The position numbers and the translations under genes are program-made. The notes under the pieces were generated by a model, which saw nothing but the letters and a program-made list of their open reading frames with translations, was not told where the DNA came from and made no database searches. Positions 41,101 through 54,739 of a DNA stretch of 64,000 nt are shown here, piece by piece. Source of the stretch: Diplonema papillatum (Eukaryota > Euglenozoa > Diplonemea > Diplonemida > Diplonemidae). Where the stretch lies: positions 62,001-126,000 of the forward strand of contig JAPJBO010000503.1 of assembly GCA_030068145.1 (NCBI GenBank), in the 5' to 3' direction. The number at the start of each line of letters is the position of its first letter. Within the stretch, counting starts at the first letter, position 1.

Positions 41101-42339
41101 CCCCCCAAGGGGCCATCCTCCTTCTCTTCACCAACAATTACTGCATCATCGACGTGTAGGCCGCAATCAAACGCCACTCTTGCTTCTCCAAAATGATGAC
41201 GAGACGGCAGCTGCTCCCTTGTTTGGGGTTAGGGTCTGCGGATCCGCAGCTTGTCCGTTTCCAGCGACAAACGGGCTTCGGCTCGCGAATCCTCGCGTGA
41301 CACGAACACTTGCGTGCGTCGGCCATCGCCACTTCACTCAGGGTTTCTGAAGAAAACTTTAGAGCATCTCCTCAGTATTCCCTGCCACCGTCCGAGATTC
41401 TGTCGCCCTGAGGGCTAAGGGGCGCCGGGTCTCCCTTGTCATGTCTTGTAGGGACCCCTTGCCATTCCGTTTTCAATGGAATGAAGGGTGTGATGGCAAG
41501 GCTGCAATCCCCCGGCTCCACATCCCAGCGCCTACCCAACCCTGGGTCTACAAAGAAGAATCACGGTTGCTTCGAAAGACAGAAACATTCCTTCGAAAGC
41601 CGATGGCGCTCCAGCTATTCTTCTCTGCCCGACTCCTCTAGTAATGGAAGGAGTTAATGGGTGAGTGAAGCAAGCCAAGTACAGGACAGAGACCGTCACC
41701 TTTCTTTTTTAATTCGTCGAAGATCCTCGGAATCTTAGCAACCAACTGATAGCGAACTGCAAATAGGAGCTCTCCCTCGAAATACTCGTTGCTCCTTTGA
41801 CCTCGCTTGTAGCAACCTGTTAAGGATCTGTGTATAATGGCGAGACCAGCACACAGATACCGACATTGATCTTGGAAAAACTGTCTTGGTGATTTGCAAA
41901 TGGAGAGAGTTAATGATAAGCAAATAGCTTACAGCCGCAATGAGACGAAGGCGCTACGTGTTACCTGCTGCTTTTGTTAGCAAAGCGTAAGGACCTGTAA
42001 AACATGGCGAAGACCACAGCTTATGGCTATCGTTTTTACGAGGTGTACACAATGTAGTAGCGCTGGCCAGAAAGCCGGATTCCTTTCCGTCTGAGTCAGT
42101 ATCACTTGTTGAAATGCAAGAACTAGTCAAAGCTTATGGCCCTCATCGCGCTCGTCACCTCGAAGCCGCAAAATGGTGGTTGGACAAGAGGGTAGAGAAC
42201 CGATGGTTCTTGTTTGTGAACTATTTTCGGTTCTTTTTAACATTGCTATCTGAAAAGTGGAGTTTCAAGCGAACATTCAGTCCAAAAAGACGTAGCGAGC
42301 AAACCACAGAAACGCTTGAAATGGCAAGGTAGCCGCCGG

Positions 42340-42430
42340 TTGCGAGAAAGAAGAGGGGGAAATGTGCTGTACCCCGTACAAACACAGTTCTGCGTTTAGT
42401 GCGGGTGTCGGCGCTCAACATCCATCTTGT
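42340..42430 (-). repeat. Diverged partial copy of the 190-bp repeat
   Basis: AAATGTGCTGTA, CCC, ACAAACACAG, GTGCGGGTGTCGGCGCTCAA and TTGTGGTGGATTG follow the same order as 17971-18068. Confidence 0.5.
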
Positions 42431-43830
42431 TGTGGTGGATTGCTTCTTCCCCCTTCCGGAAGCGCTGAACGAGCGCAGGCGGCACCTCGACTGTTTTCTT
42501 CGGTCTCGTCTTTTTCTTTTCTCTGCACTTCGTTCTCTCTCGGCCGTAGTTTGTCGCGATAATGGAATGATTCGCAGAGAAGTCTTTTGCTCGGATTTCG
42601 TTTTGCGGCGCGAGTACCCTTCGTACTGCGCCATTTCGAACGAAGAATGTGGGAAAGAAAGCAAACAACGTAAATCAGTCTAATAATGTTTCTTAAAGCA
42701 ACCAAAAAGGAAAAGAAAAAAACAAACCCAATCAACTCCCGCCGCCAAAAAAAAGCCTGCCTGAACGGATCAACCGCCTTTGGGTGGGCAAGTCTGACAC
42801 TTGCTGTCATTTGGCGCAAAAATTGAAAACGAAAAATCAACGAAGTTTTCTTAGCACAGAAACACACAGAAAACTCCACACAGGCTTTTCCGCGCCTGCG
42901 CAGCAATGGAGCGTGGAATTTGCAACGAGTTCCCTGAATGGCTGAACGTGTACGGGCGAGACTGACACAAAACCTTTCTTTTTGCGCACCGAACGGAGCG
43001 AGTCGTGTAGAGGCTGAAGCTTCGCCACAAAGTCAGTGAGTCTCCCCGCCAAAGCGCGGAAGTCTAAACTGATTGCTCAAACAAGGGATATGCCTGTGCT
43101 TTTGTAGACTGTTATTGTTCATGGTGTCCACAATATAGCGCTGACAAGGAACCCTGCCAGTCCTTCCCTTCCACCTTGAGCCACTTTTTGGAGCCGCAAA
43201 AACTAGAGCCTTCCACCATCAGCTCCACCACCACTACCACAAGCTCCTTCTCCCTGCTGCGAGGAGACGCACAGCCTCACCAACCGGTCATACCTCGTTT
43301 TGCAAAAGAAGTCGGGGCTGCAAAAAACTGACCGGGACAGCAAAAAAGCCAGTCACTCATCCACCAGTTCTTAAACCGAACCCCTGTTCACAAGGCAGTC
43401 GATGGTACGTTCCTTCTGCCCCGGAGCAAATATTCAAGTGTGCACAGATTCTCCGTGGGAAACCTGGGGCGCCTTGGGTTTATATGTACGGTATATGTCT
43501 GTGGCGGGTGCCCTCAAGATACTCCAGCACTCCTACACTGGGTCGCGTAACACTTGGCTCTCGAGGGGTGAAAAGAAGCTCTCCCGCAGAAAAGGATAGC
43601 AAATCAAGCTGCCGGGTTTCGCGGTTCGAATATAGTCCGCCCCAGCAACAAATCAACGCGGAGAAAGCCCAAGGAGCGGACCCGGTTAGACGATGGTTAG
43701 ACGAACAAACAACGACCTGGAACCTGGCTCAGGTGGGTCGGGAAGCAGCTCTCCGCTGCAATTAGCACACTGCGAGAGTACATGTCAAAACAGGACAAAG
43801 ATGCACACGTCCCTGGTGCGAACACAAGCA

Positions 43831-43909
43831 TTTTCGCACTTTTTGAAGCGAAAAGTCTGTTGCTAAACATTGTCGCACTTTTTTAAGCGAAAGGTCTGTT
43901 GCCGCAAAT
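43831..43909 (+). repeat. Local tandem duplication, ~39-bp unit, two copies
   Basis: TCGCACTTTTTGAAGCGAAA AGTCTGTTGC is repeated immediately as TCGCACTTTTTTAAGCGAAA GGTCTGTTGC, with few changes. Confidence 0.8.
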
Positions 43910-46194
43910 CCTGCCGAGTAGCAAAGAAGTTGCTGTCGCACAGCTTTCTCGCGAAACGGTGAGTTCGGTCCACAGATTTGGTCCATTTTGTCGCAAAGCT
44001 GCTTCAACATGTCGATACCGCAGGTATCACTCTGCGAAGGCTACATATCTCCCGGAGGCCGATAGCGAACAAGAACAGTGATGGAAATATGCAAAAGACT
44101 TTGAAAAGAGGGTTAAAAGTCCCTGAAACTGAGGAGTGGTAAGAGTGAGATGCGTTCAAATCTTAATCATTGCTCCTTCACTGGTGAGATGTCGGACCTA
44201 TTCGGATCATTCAATCTTCTGTTGCAAGACGGCTTGCCGGCTGCCTCAGTTTTGCTCGGATCGACCAGGATAGGAATGAGTTGAGGAGCTCTTTCACCGG
44301 GGTTTATACATTTACCATGGCTACACAATTTTCACACGATGAAATCAGAGGCTTTCCGTCGTCACCTTGCACTTTACCTTGCACTTTTGCCAGCACTCAA
44401 GTGCCGCAATTCCACCGGTTTAGGAGGCCGTTTGCCCCAGCATCCCAAATGCGCCCGTTACTCACCATCGGAGCGGCGACTGTTCCACGGAAGGTTTCTG
44501 TAACACGAAATTCTGTTCATCAAAAGAAGGAAAAAATAGAGGAAAAATGTGGAACCCGCTTGCCCTGGGCGCGCGCGTACACCCATACATACCAGTCCTG
44601 CTTGGCGCTGTCTCACAGATACCTTGTGGCTGTCCTGCGCTCGAACAAGGGAATGCCTGTAGTGTGGTGTTTCGACTTGCAACGGGACCTACAAGGGTGT
44701 AATGCGAGACTCCAAGCACTGCTACGGTCAGCTCCATAGAAATAGCCAAACAAATAACAATCATTATCATTATGAAGAAGCCGCGTTCTCCCACGCACCT
44801 GTCAACGAAAGGACCTTAACACGAGCGTTCTTCACAGCCAGTACGACTTTCGGATTCCGCTGACCAGCACGGTGAGGGAAACGTATTACGTAACTGTCTC
44901 AGGACAGGTCAGGGCGGCGAGCGGACCGACACTTTGTAGGTTGCTTCTGAGTCTGTCCGACTTTTCTGATCAGTAGACTGAAACGTGACGTCAGAAAGTC
45001 AAGTGCAGGTCACCGAGTTATGACTCGGAAGGAGAGAAACCCCTCGCCGAGGGACACAAGCCCCTGGCGCTGTACGTTCACCGCGTTTGTGTGGCGCATG
45101 CTCTCAAAGCAACCGTCTCACTTGGTACTCTCGTGCCGCCAACTGCAGCACTAACCGGGTCATGTCGGCTCATCTGCTCGTTCAGTACTACCTAGTCTAC
45201 GAGCTGATGTACGATACACGATTGCAAGTGCTGGAGACAATCGGTTATTAGAGACACACCAGCTGCTTACCACGAGTGGCCCACTTAGAACCACGATTCT
45301 ACGTCGGGGTACAATGAAGTAACCCCGAACTCACGCCCGTTTATCGTTTTAGAATAGGTCAAAGCGATTCCCCCACTGCCTTCAAGGCTATACCTGGCGT
45401 AACTCCACTTTTGGTCCAGCTAAGTCTCGGAGCGAACCAGCTTGTACTTTTCTAAGGTGCATTTTGTGTATGCCGTGGAAGAAGTCCGGGTTCTGTTTGT
45501 CACAGCGCATGCCGGCTAGCAATGCGCGCCAGAAGCGGCCTCACTGTGCTCCTGTGCTGGCAGACGCGCATTACCACCCGGACGATTCGTTTGTTCCGGG
45601 TACACCAGCTGATGTACATTGCACAAAGAGGCAAAGGGCAAGACAAACTGTTTCCTGTCGCTTTCCATCCATTCTAACTTGACGGTCGACGGGCCGAACG
45701 AAGCAACAGAAGTGAGAACATTTCCGGAGTTGGGGCTTGCACTGATAAACGAAGCAACGGACGATCAGCATCAACTGACCAAAGGTGATGGAAATGATAA
45801 GGCAAAAGTTTCTTGTTCTTCGCGTGTACAGGGTATAAACCTCTCTGGGGGGGGTTTTCCTGTATTAGCACTTTTTTCGTTGGCTTCGTTTTCTCTTTCA
45901 TGTGCAACCGTTGTTCCGGAAATGTTCCCGTCAGTACAGATGTACTATTAAAAAAAAAAAGAAAGATAATATTATACGCCAACAATCGTTACAACGTTTT
46001 GACAACCAATGACTTCATCACATGCGAATACGTACCTGGCAGGGGGCAGGGTTTCCGTGGCGTGGAGGGTGGTAACCTCATAAAACCCCTTGTTTTTGTT
46101 GAGCAGTGAGGTGGGAAGATTTTAGAGAAGCTAAGTATCGTGCGCAAGAAAAGGAAAGTCCTCAGGCACAGGAAGGAAGAGGTAAAACCTTTTT

Positions 46195-46356
<162 letters not shown>

Positions 46357-48316
46357 TTTTTAGTGAAGCTTCTTGGTCGTTTAAGATCTTAAGGATTAGT
46401 GCAAACAGGGCTTCTCGCTCGAGAAACCGTTTCCTTGCTTTCGCCCCACCCACTTGCTTGCTGCGCCTGAGGAATTATGAGAACACGAAATTTATCGGGA
46501 ACCAGTGAGAAAACACAATGCGGAAGCTGCGTCCGATGAGTGAATATGAAACCAACTTTCTTTTTACCGTTGTGCTCATTGGTGGACGCTTGTTCTTTTT
46601 AGAGTGAAAGGTTTTCTTCGACGCCTTTCTTTGTACAATTTCTAGGTCTCTGCTTGTCGTGATTACACGACCAACCGGTCAGGAAACGCGACACTTAATC
46701 AGTCCACGTCGACCCTACTGTTAACCAAGTGATTAACATCAACACCCACGCGATGACTGGTACCACGGCGAGCAGAGACATTGAACACGCCCGCAGACGA
46801 GCTGATCATGCGGGGCAAATGCAATTGTTAAAAGCAGAGTAAATCCGCGTATCCGCTCGTTGTCTGTGTTCGAGAACAAAGACCAAAACAACTCAACTGG
46901 AAGAAAAAGGCAGGAATTAAGTTAGGGGTTTTCCGGTTTCCAATCCCGGGTTTGGGAACAATATGGTGGGTTTGGCCAGCCCGGAACCGGCTTGTACAGA
47001 ATACTCCACTGCTACGGAGCACCGCACTAGAAAAAGCTGGTGGATCTGACGGCAAAACCCTGAGAAACCCGGAGTAGGCTGAGAAACAACCCGAACTTAA
47101 CCCAATGCAAAAAAAAAAAAAGAAGAAACCGAACTGGCTGGTCATCGGCTGTTGTATGATGTTCAATTCGTGTCCCGGGGTTTGCGGATAGTTAAGTAAC
47201 GATTCCAGACCACAAGTAGCTCTTTTGGACGTTCGAGGTGAGAATGACAGGCTCGTTACACTACCGAAATAGGACACGGTTGCCAGTTTCTTCTCTTCGT
47301 ACACTCTCTCTTTGTTTTCTCTCCCTCATTCCCAGTAAACGAACAAGACAACACTTCTTCGGGACGCGAAGTAGTAGCTTCAATCGATTTCTTCTTTTTT
47401 TTAGTCCTCTTTTTTGGACTGGTCCAACGCATTTCTGCTTCTTTCAGCTCTCGTGCATTGCGTGCGCCGTGCGGCGAGCAGACTGTGTGCTGCATCTCGG
47501 GCGGAGTGACGGCCGGCCATGATTGAGAGACGAAGATGTCCTTTGCAACAACACAGATCAGTTAACAGGGGCACTGAACCTGTCGGACCGACGTAGTTCA
47601 TGGAAGCGGGACAACACGGAAGACAGCGGGTGAGGCCCGCAACGGTAACATCCGGGTGCAAACATAGCATGCACCGTTGCGAACCTATTTTGATGCAAAC
47701 TCCAAGGCACAAGCACGTTCACTCTAACTTTTCGAGACTTCAAACAGCGTCCTTCTAAACCAATACATACAGTGGGAGGGTCGGAGAAGGGTGCGTCCCT
47801 GTAGGACGACGGGCGGGGGGGAGCCAGAGGACGACCTGGGGGGTCAAGCGGAAGCAGAAAGCTAAGGTGGCCTCGTGAACGGAACGAGAGGGGGTACGCG
47901 CCAGCGCGAAGGGAAGCTGGACGGGGGGTTGAACGTGGGCGCCGGCCGGCGGGCGAGAGAGCGGGTGAGTTCTCCCTGGCTTTCATCTCCTACACACAAC
48001 ATCCCCTGCATCGCCCTGCACCGAATATATTTGCCCAGCCCCAGTTCTTCGACCCTACACGTTGAAGGAAGAATTCCTTACGGAAGTCAACCTGCGGTGT
48101 ACGGTGGGCTCTTTCCCGCGTTCCTTTCTCCCCCCCCTTCTGTTTTACTTTTTCCTTCGCTTTCTCCGTAGTAAAAGAATAAAGCAAACCCACGTACTTT
48201 CTTTTACGACACACCCGGCGCGAAGCGTCGTCTCCGTTCATTCCTCTTCCGTCGAAAAACAAAAACTTACGCCACCCTTTGGTACTCGCACGTGTCACAC
48301 CATACTTTTTGCCTTC

Positions 48317-48317
<1 letters not shown>

Positions 48318-48349
<32 letters not shown>
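48318..48349 (+). repeat. Poly-T tract
   Basis: About 31 consecutive T followed by GGGAGGGGGG, some 250 bases upstream of the 5-phosphatase start codon. Confidence 0.9.
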
Positions 48350-48350
<1 letters not shown>

Positions 48351-48596
48351 GGAGGGGGGAGAGAAGAGCTGCTGTTTATTCGTTCGTATTCGTCGAAACA
48401 GTCGACCGCTCCCTCCGTGTGTGCGCTGGGTCTCCCGGCGGGTTCCTTCCACGGGGAAAAAGAGGGAACAGTAAGGAAATACCTCCGTGTTCTTTTTTTC
48501 GGGTGTGGAAGATACCCGAAAAGCGACCGCGAGGGCAAAGAAACGGTGGCAAACAACGGCAAGAGTTGCTGTCGTGTTTCCGCTGGATAGGGACCG

Positions 48597-50631
48597 ATGG
48601 ACGATGAGGCGGTTCTGCATTCGGGCTTCTTGAAAAAGCTCGGGGGAGGTCTGATCACGCGGAATCAAAGGCGGTGGTTCGAGATCCGTGGGAGAGTCCT
48701 TTATTACTATAAAACGCGACCCGACTCCGGAAGCAGCAGCGCGGGGAGTCCACGGGGCGGACAGAGCGAGTCTGAATCCCCACCCGGCCTCGAAACCGGC
48801 AGGATAGTGCTGACGGAGGTGACTCGGATAGAGGGAGCCGATGAGCCGACGCCTCAGTTCACGCTGGAGGGGAAGAAGTTGCCGCATCCGTACGCATTGA
48901 CTGCGGCTTCCGTCGCAGATAAAAAGGCGTGGATCGTCGCCATTCGGCAGGTCATCTCCGAAGCGAAGGAGCGCAAGGTCACACCCAGCCAGCGGCTCTT
49001 CATCACCGACGACTCGTTACTCGTTCGCGTGTGCACGTGGAATGTCAGCGAGCGTGTCCCGTCTGACTTCCCTCAGCACCACCTGGCTGAGTGGCTCACC
49101 GGGGCAGGCATCACGCCTACCGCCAAATGGGTAAAGCGCAAGAAAGATTTGACACTGCCCAACATCATCGCCATCACCCTTCAAGAAGTTGACATGACAG
49201 CCATGAGTATGCCGTTTTGTTTTGTCTACAGCGTCTTCTGCCTCCTTCACAAGGCACCACTTTGATATTCGATTCCCAAAAAAGCAAACCACCGTATCAG
49301 AGTGGCATTGTGTCTTGCACCGCAGGTGAGCCGATGTATAATTACGGAACAATCGAACAGGCATAGCGGAAGATGCAGTGGTCGAAGGGAAGAAGAATCC
49401 AAAAGCCGGCGCGTGGAAGGATAGCTTCTCGGGGATCTTAACACCGCAAGGATACTCGCTGGTGTCGTCGGGGCACGGAGCTAGCGTCATGCTGTTGGTG
49501 TATAGCTTACATGGAGAAGTCTCGAGCTCGGATATCGGCTATTGGCGGGCACGCGTGTTTCGCGGGCTGGTCGAAGCAGGAAATAAAGGGGCGATCGCGA
49601 TACGGATGCGGATCCGAAAGCACATCTTCTGTTTCATTGGCAGCCACCTCGCCCCTCACCCGGAGAACGTCGACAAGCGAAACGAGATGTACCATTGCAT
49701 TTTCGAAGACTCTCTTTTCGAACGTGCGCCCTTCAAGCCCATGGAGCACGACTACGTCATTTGGGCTGGCGACCTGAACTACCGCATGAAGGGCTTGACC
49801 TTCGAGAAAGGATGCGCCGAACAGGGCCTCTGCGACGCGCTTCGGAAAGATCTCAAGGCAGCTCTGGCCACCTACGACCAACTATCAGAAGTGCGCACGC
49901 GGAGCGGCCAAGCAGGCGCTTTTCAAGAGTTCCATGAGCCGGCCATCAACTTCTACCCAACGTACAAGATCCGGTTCCTCGGGGACCAACCCGACAAAGT
50001 GAAAAAGAAGAAACGAAAGGGGTCTGCACTGAGCATGTACCCTGCTCCAGCAGGCGACCCTGTGTCCGACGTTTTGCAAACAAAGCCTCTTGGGTTGGCC
50101 CCTCCGGCGCCTCGCTTGCTAGATATGCAAACGACGGACGTGACGTCGCCACTAGGGTTCGAGCCTATACGAGCGCGCAACGGTACTCATTTGAGCTCCA
50201 TCGCCTCCGATTGCGACCCGACTTCCGACGTATATTCGTCGGACATGCTGGACGACCCTACGTCACCTTCCGCGCGGTACGAGGACGATGCCGACCTGAC
50301 GTTGGAAAGCCAGTACAACGTCAAAAACGAGGCGCACCACCTGCCTTCGTACACGGACCGGATCCTGTACTACGCCCGCGCGTACACGCCGACGCCGGTG
50401 ATGCGGCTGTGGCGCCCGCCGCCCCTCGTGGTGCGGCCTCTACCACAGTTCCCCAACCAGGCGCGGCCGCCTGCGGAGCTGATGCGCACGGCTCCCGAGG
50501 TCCCGGAACACGTTGCGTCCGTCGGTCTTCTGCCGTTGGATTATTCGGATGCTCTTCTGCACACCGACCACAGGCAGGTCTTTGCGCTGTTCACGTTCAT
50601 AAGCGACGATCCGCCGGCTTCTCCAACTTAG
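48597..50631 (+). CDS. PH-domain inositol polyphosphate 5-phosphatase, two exons
   Basis: Exons 48597-49206 and 49361-50631; the 154-base intron is GT-AG, phase 1, and rebuilds a serine codon; 626 residues. Residues 5-121 are a PH domain (HSGFLKKLGGGLITRNQRRW, VLYYYKTRPDS, ALTAASVADKKAWIVAIRQVI) that should dock on membrane phosphoinositides. The catalytic domain follows: CTWN at 146-149, LQEVDM around 195-200, NKGAIAIRM, GSHLAPH at 297-303, WAGDLNYRMKG (GDLNYR 340-345), FYPTYKIR, LPSYTDRILYYA and HTDHRQV near the end. These are the Mg-dependent 5-phosphatase motifs, which remove the 5-phosphate from PI(4,5)P2, PI(3,4,5)P3 or soluble inositol phosphates. The usual P-x-W-[CT]-DRIL reads PSYTDRIL. 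An insertion of about 110 residues rich in Lys, Ser and Asp lies between the PTYK and PSYTDR motifs. An upstream poly-T tract is noted separately. Confidence 0.93.
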
Positions 50632-53600
50632 CCAGCCCACTGTCACGACGAGGCACACACGTGGTTCATCACGAGGCGATCTCACCTGCTTAAAAAAGGG
50701 GGATTTGCGTGATCACCCCCACGCTCCCTTTGCTCGGGAGTCCTGGGGGCCGGCCCCTTGGTGCTTGGTGATGGTCACTGACAGTTTGGGTTAGAATGCA
50801 AATAATCTGTGGCGATAATCTGCATCAGGTCACTGGCAGAGCCAGCTACCTGCAGTGGGGTCCCAACCAGCAAAATAGTTGAAGAATTGTATGTTGGTTC
50901 AGCGTAGTACAGCGAGGTTGGGTGGAAGTGTGGGAGAAGGGTGCGGAGTTAGATATAAGTAGTTTCTTCGCATTGTGTTCACTTGCAGGAACTGCACCAA
51001 GTTGCTACGTGGGAAGTCAAAAAGGAAAGATTGATGCTCCTACAGAAGCTTCAACATCATTCACTTAAATGCCGAGCAGAGTTCTAGTATCCTTCGTTCC
51101 CCTCAACTGTGAAGTGCTACTTGTGAACAGCGCTTGTGCTTGTGCCATGCTACATGGTGTTCATTTAGGTTTCATAATGGCACGGCGCCTTGGCCGAATC
51201 AACAAGCATCCTGTAGTAATCTGCGGTTCGGGGCCGGCACTGCAAAGTCCCGCCCCTCTTCCTGCAAATAATATATCGAACTAGCTGCTGTTTTCGATGA
51301 TCTATCAGGATGTATCACAGGGCATCTTCCGCTCCATTTGTTTGTGTATCATAGTTCATCATACTCTATCTAATCAGAGTCGAATTAACCACTCGGCGTG
51401 AGAATCAGTCGAACACGAGCAGGGGCCAGTACTGAACGGTGGCCTCCACGCGATGGGCAGAGCAGCATTTCGGGCCCCTATTTTTCGGAGCTTTCACATG
51501 AGAACCCCCGCTGCTGAATAGGTGATCCGCCTACCAGCAAGTGCTCCATAGGCAGTGGCGAGTAGCCCTTACTGACACAAGGGGCGGCAGTCAACAGCAT
51601 TGCATTTCGCTGGATAGAAAGATCTCAACTATAAAGAGACTCAAGGTGCTGGACGGCTGCTGAGCCTCCGCTGCTGAGACCCAGCCGCTGCCGTTCAATT
51701 GTGTTCTGCTTCGGGTCGGCAGGTTGCAGCTACCACTGTTATTACCGGCCCAGGGTCCTGTTGGACAGTTGAGTAACCCACACGAGCAAAGAGTGGCCCA
51801 CACATGATAAAGGGGGCGGCATTATTTTTGCCCAAAATTTCCCGTGAAAGCAAAACTTATTGGTGATAAAACGTTCCTATTCTTAGGCTTTTTCCAATCA
51901 AGGCTATCAAGGGTGAGTGGCAATTTTTTCCGTCGCGATGTTGCTAAAAATAACGCTAAAAATATTATCATAGGAATCATAGGAAAAATACGTCCCCCCT
52001 GTAGCTGCCTGACAAGACTGTCTGTTTACGATTTTGACTGTTTTTGGAGCGCGTCCCCATATGACACCCAACCCCTCAGGGAACCAAGAAGCATTCGGAA
52101 ACCCCCGAAAAGCTTGCTCCAGACTGGTGTGGGTTGAAAAACGCCCGCAAAAATGTGTTGCCAAACTGACGGGGTGACCATAATTAACCCATAACGACAT
52201 AAAGACACCATAAAGGACCCATGAAGACCCCTCTTTTGCCGAACGAAGTTGTGGAGATGAGTCGGCTCCGCCCCAAGACGCCGTACATCGGCGAAAACGG
52301 CACCAAAACACTGCCCAAAACCCCCACCCCGTAGTAGCGGTCTAAATCTGCAAAACCCCGGAAGCCTTCAAACTAATACCCTGGTCACTGACTCAATTCA
52401 AAAAAAAAAAAAAGGCAAAAGTATAATCGATTTGTTTCTTTGTTTATGCCTAGTACTCTTCTTCCGGCGCTCCTATTTTTCCATCGCGGAGATTAATCAG
52501 TTATGGGACAGCAGCTGGGTTTGGCCAGGGCCACAGGAATTGGAGTGGCGGACAAGTAGCGTACCAGGGGGTTCAGAAGAAACGCAGAAAGATTCTTGAG
52601 CTACAGACATACGTGTCATGTGGCTGATTTCCCTCGCTGTCCCTGTATTCTTTTTGGACAAGCGTCCCACAGCTTCTGTTCTTTCTTTGACAGAATGCTT
52701 GAACAACCAAGCACCAAGCAACAGTACCCCAAAAACAGGGTCACAACCGGCTGACTGCTACCTTCCTGTGCAAGAATTCGAGGTGTGTTGTCTGAGTGAG
52801 CGATACGATATGTTGTTTTGGTAGTCCTTCTACCGACAAACGCAGCGCACATCGCGCAATTGTCGCTGCTCCAGCGTCAGCTCAAACGCATTTGGCCTAG
52901 GTTGATAGTTCTAGACAGTGGCCTTATTTCATGCCGGGTGCACCGGCTGAAGGAAGCCCTCCTGACTACGCCTCAATGGCCAAATACCGCTTCGCTGCGC
53001 GCCAGAAAGATCGGAGAAGACGCGGTTCACAAGCCTGCTCACTGAAATCTTCGTTGTGTGCATTGTTACTCTTGCAAAAGAAGAGTATTTCTGAGGAAAT
53101 CCACAGCAATACCCATTGTTTACGGGAAAACGGACCATAAATCAGTCTGCAACTGACGATTTCGGGAATAAGAACCGAACCACCGAAACAAAGCAAGTAC
53201 CTGTTGCAGTTTTTATGGCAATCTGCCCACCAGTTCTTTGCAATTCAAGTCAGCGATTGCTATGTGCTTGGAGCAGGTGAAAGGGCACAATTGTCACAGA
53301 CAAGACCGCAGAGTGCAAACACCAGAAGCACGACACGGCACGATTGAAGAGGTAGGATCCTTGAGAGGATTTCCGACGAATACCTAACATTGTACAACTT
53401 AGTACGCCCCGTCGAACCTGAAAAAAAATTGATCTTCGCCCCTTACTTGCCAACTCAAGGCTTGTCTTTTATTCCTCCTTTCATTTCGGAGTGTTTTCTT
53501 TACAAAGATGAATTCATGGATTGACAAACTCCTTTTCAGAAGTTGTTGGATTTGCCCATTTTTTTTCACATCTTGAAGAAAAAAAAAGATCTTGAAATTT

Positions 53601-53925
53601 TGTGAAAAACGTCAAGGTAGTAGTGCAGTTTCTGTGCTTTAATGGTTGCTCACACGGCCAATAAAGCTCGGCGAGGGCTCCGCAAACGCGGTGAGAAGAA
53701 GCGGCGGACACCCGCCGACATGGCACGACCCCCTTCTGCGGACAACGACGTTCACCCGTGAGCCGCCCCCGCAGCGCGACCCATCTGCTGTTACGTAGAC
53801 ACCGACTGTGTGCACTGCGCAGATGCCTGTCGACAGATCCTGTAATGAACAGACGTAACGCTCGGATGGAATGATGCAAGTGCGTAAACACCAAAGGAGA
53901 AATGCTAAGTTCTGGACCAGAATCT

Positions 53926-54046
53926 GGTAGACTGACTCAAATTACCCCAGGGGACCCAAAAGCCACGAGATATTGAGAAACTCGGCAAAAAAAACGCAAA
54001 TGTCGGGCACATTAGACCCCGAAACCCAAACTGCTGCCTCTACGCG
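53926..54046 (+). repeat. Composite repeat, left module (copy 1)
   Basis: TTCTGGTAGACTGACTCA, ACCCCAGGGGACCCAAA, GAGAAACTC, CAAAAAAAACGCAAATGTCG and ATTAGACCCCGAAA recur with few changes at 54352-54480 and, without its first half, at 57450-57530. Confidence 0.85.
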
Positions 54047-54104
54047 CGAAGCGCAGCACTTTTTATGGTGTCATTTCAACTTCAAGGGTCTCCGTAGGAA
54101 GTTT

Positions 54105-54220
54105 TCCCCCTGGAAATGACACCGTGATGACAGAGTGAACAGCGCAAGCCTTCAGGGCTGGAGGTCCCGGGTTCGAACCCGGGCGAGGCACTTTTCCGGT
54201 CGACAATGATTTACGGGGTT
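54105..54220 (+). mobile_element. tRNA-like SINE module (+ orientation)
   Basis: GACAGAGTGAACAGC resembles a pol III A box, GCCTTCAGGGC sits where an anticodon arm would be, and CCCGGGTTCGAACCCGGG contains a B box (GGTTCGAACC). The module then runs into CACTTTTCCGGTCGA. A second copy on the other strand at 57530-57635 has the same order: GGCAGAGTGAG, GGCCTTCAGGCC, GGGTTCAAACCC, CACTTTTCCGGTCGA. In that copy the ends can pair like an acceptor stem. It is a decayed tRNA-derived element rather than a working tRNA gene, because the D arm and acceptor stem here do not pair. Confidence 0.55.
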
Positions 54221-54224
54221 TGAA

Positions 54225-54352
54225 AAAGTTCGGAAAGCAGCAAAGTTCGGGCGAAACCAAGTTGCTAAGTTGTGGTGATGCAAAAGCAAAGTTCGGGCGA
54301 AGCTAACTTCTGGTGAAGCAAAGTTTGGGTGAAGCAAAGTTCGGGCGATGCT
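54225..54352 (+). repeat. 17-bp satellite, short array
   Basis: Degenerate copies of AAGTTCGGGCGAAGC(T/A)A alternate with AAGTTCTGGTGAAGCAA. This is the same unit as the long array at 56826. Confidence 0.8.
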
Positions 54353-54560
54353 CAGTTCTGGTAGACTGACTCACGTTACCCAAGGGGACCCAAATACCGC
54401 GAGTTATTGAGAAACTCTGCAAAAAACGCAAATTTCGGGCATGATAGACCCCGAAAACCAACAACCCCCGAAAATCATTTTCGACCGGAAAAGTGCCTCG
54501 CCCGGGTGTCCTCGCCCGGGGTCAGGCCTGAATTGTGCGGCAAATACCCGGTGCCGAGTC
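54352..54560 (+). repeat. Composite repeat (copy 2) with rearranged tRNA-like end
   Basis: The left module matches 53926-54046 and continues through CCCCGAAAATCATTTTCGAC and CGGAAAAGTGCCTCGCCCGG. The tRNA-like part is broken: a second CCTCGCCCGGGG follows instead of the T-arm. Confidence 0.75.
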
Positions 54561-54739
54561 GCGGATCGAGAAAAACCCGGAGCGGGGGAAATGGACTACT
54601 AGAAAAACGCGTACGACGGTAGGCTAAAAAAGTGTCGCCGGGCTTCCCTAAAAAGTGGGGTTGGCTCGACAGAGCTATTAGCATATCCTCGTCTCGGACC
54701 AAGTAAGCAATGTCCGATTACTGATTCCGACTCACTGAT

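Noticed and set aside
54118-54190. Functional tRNA gene with a TCA anticodon (selenocysteine-like)
   Set aside because: B box is good but acceptor and D stems do not pair, and diverged copies elsewhere show it belongs to a repeat family.
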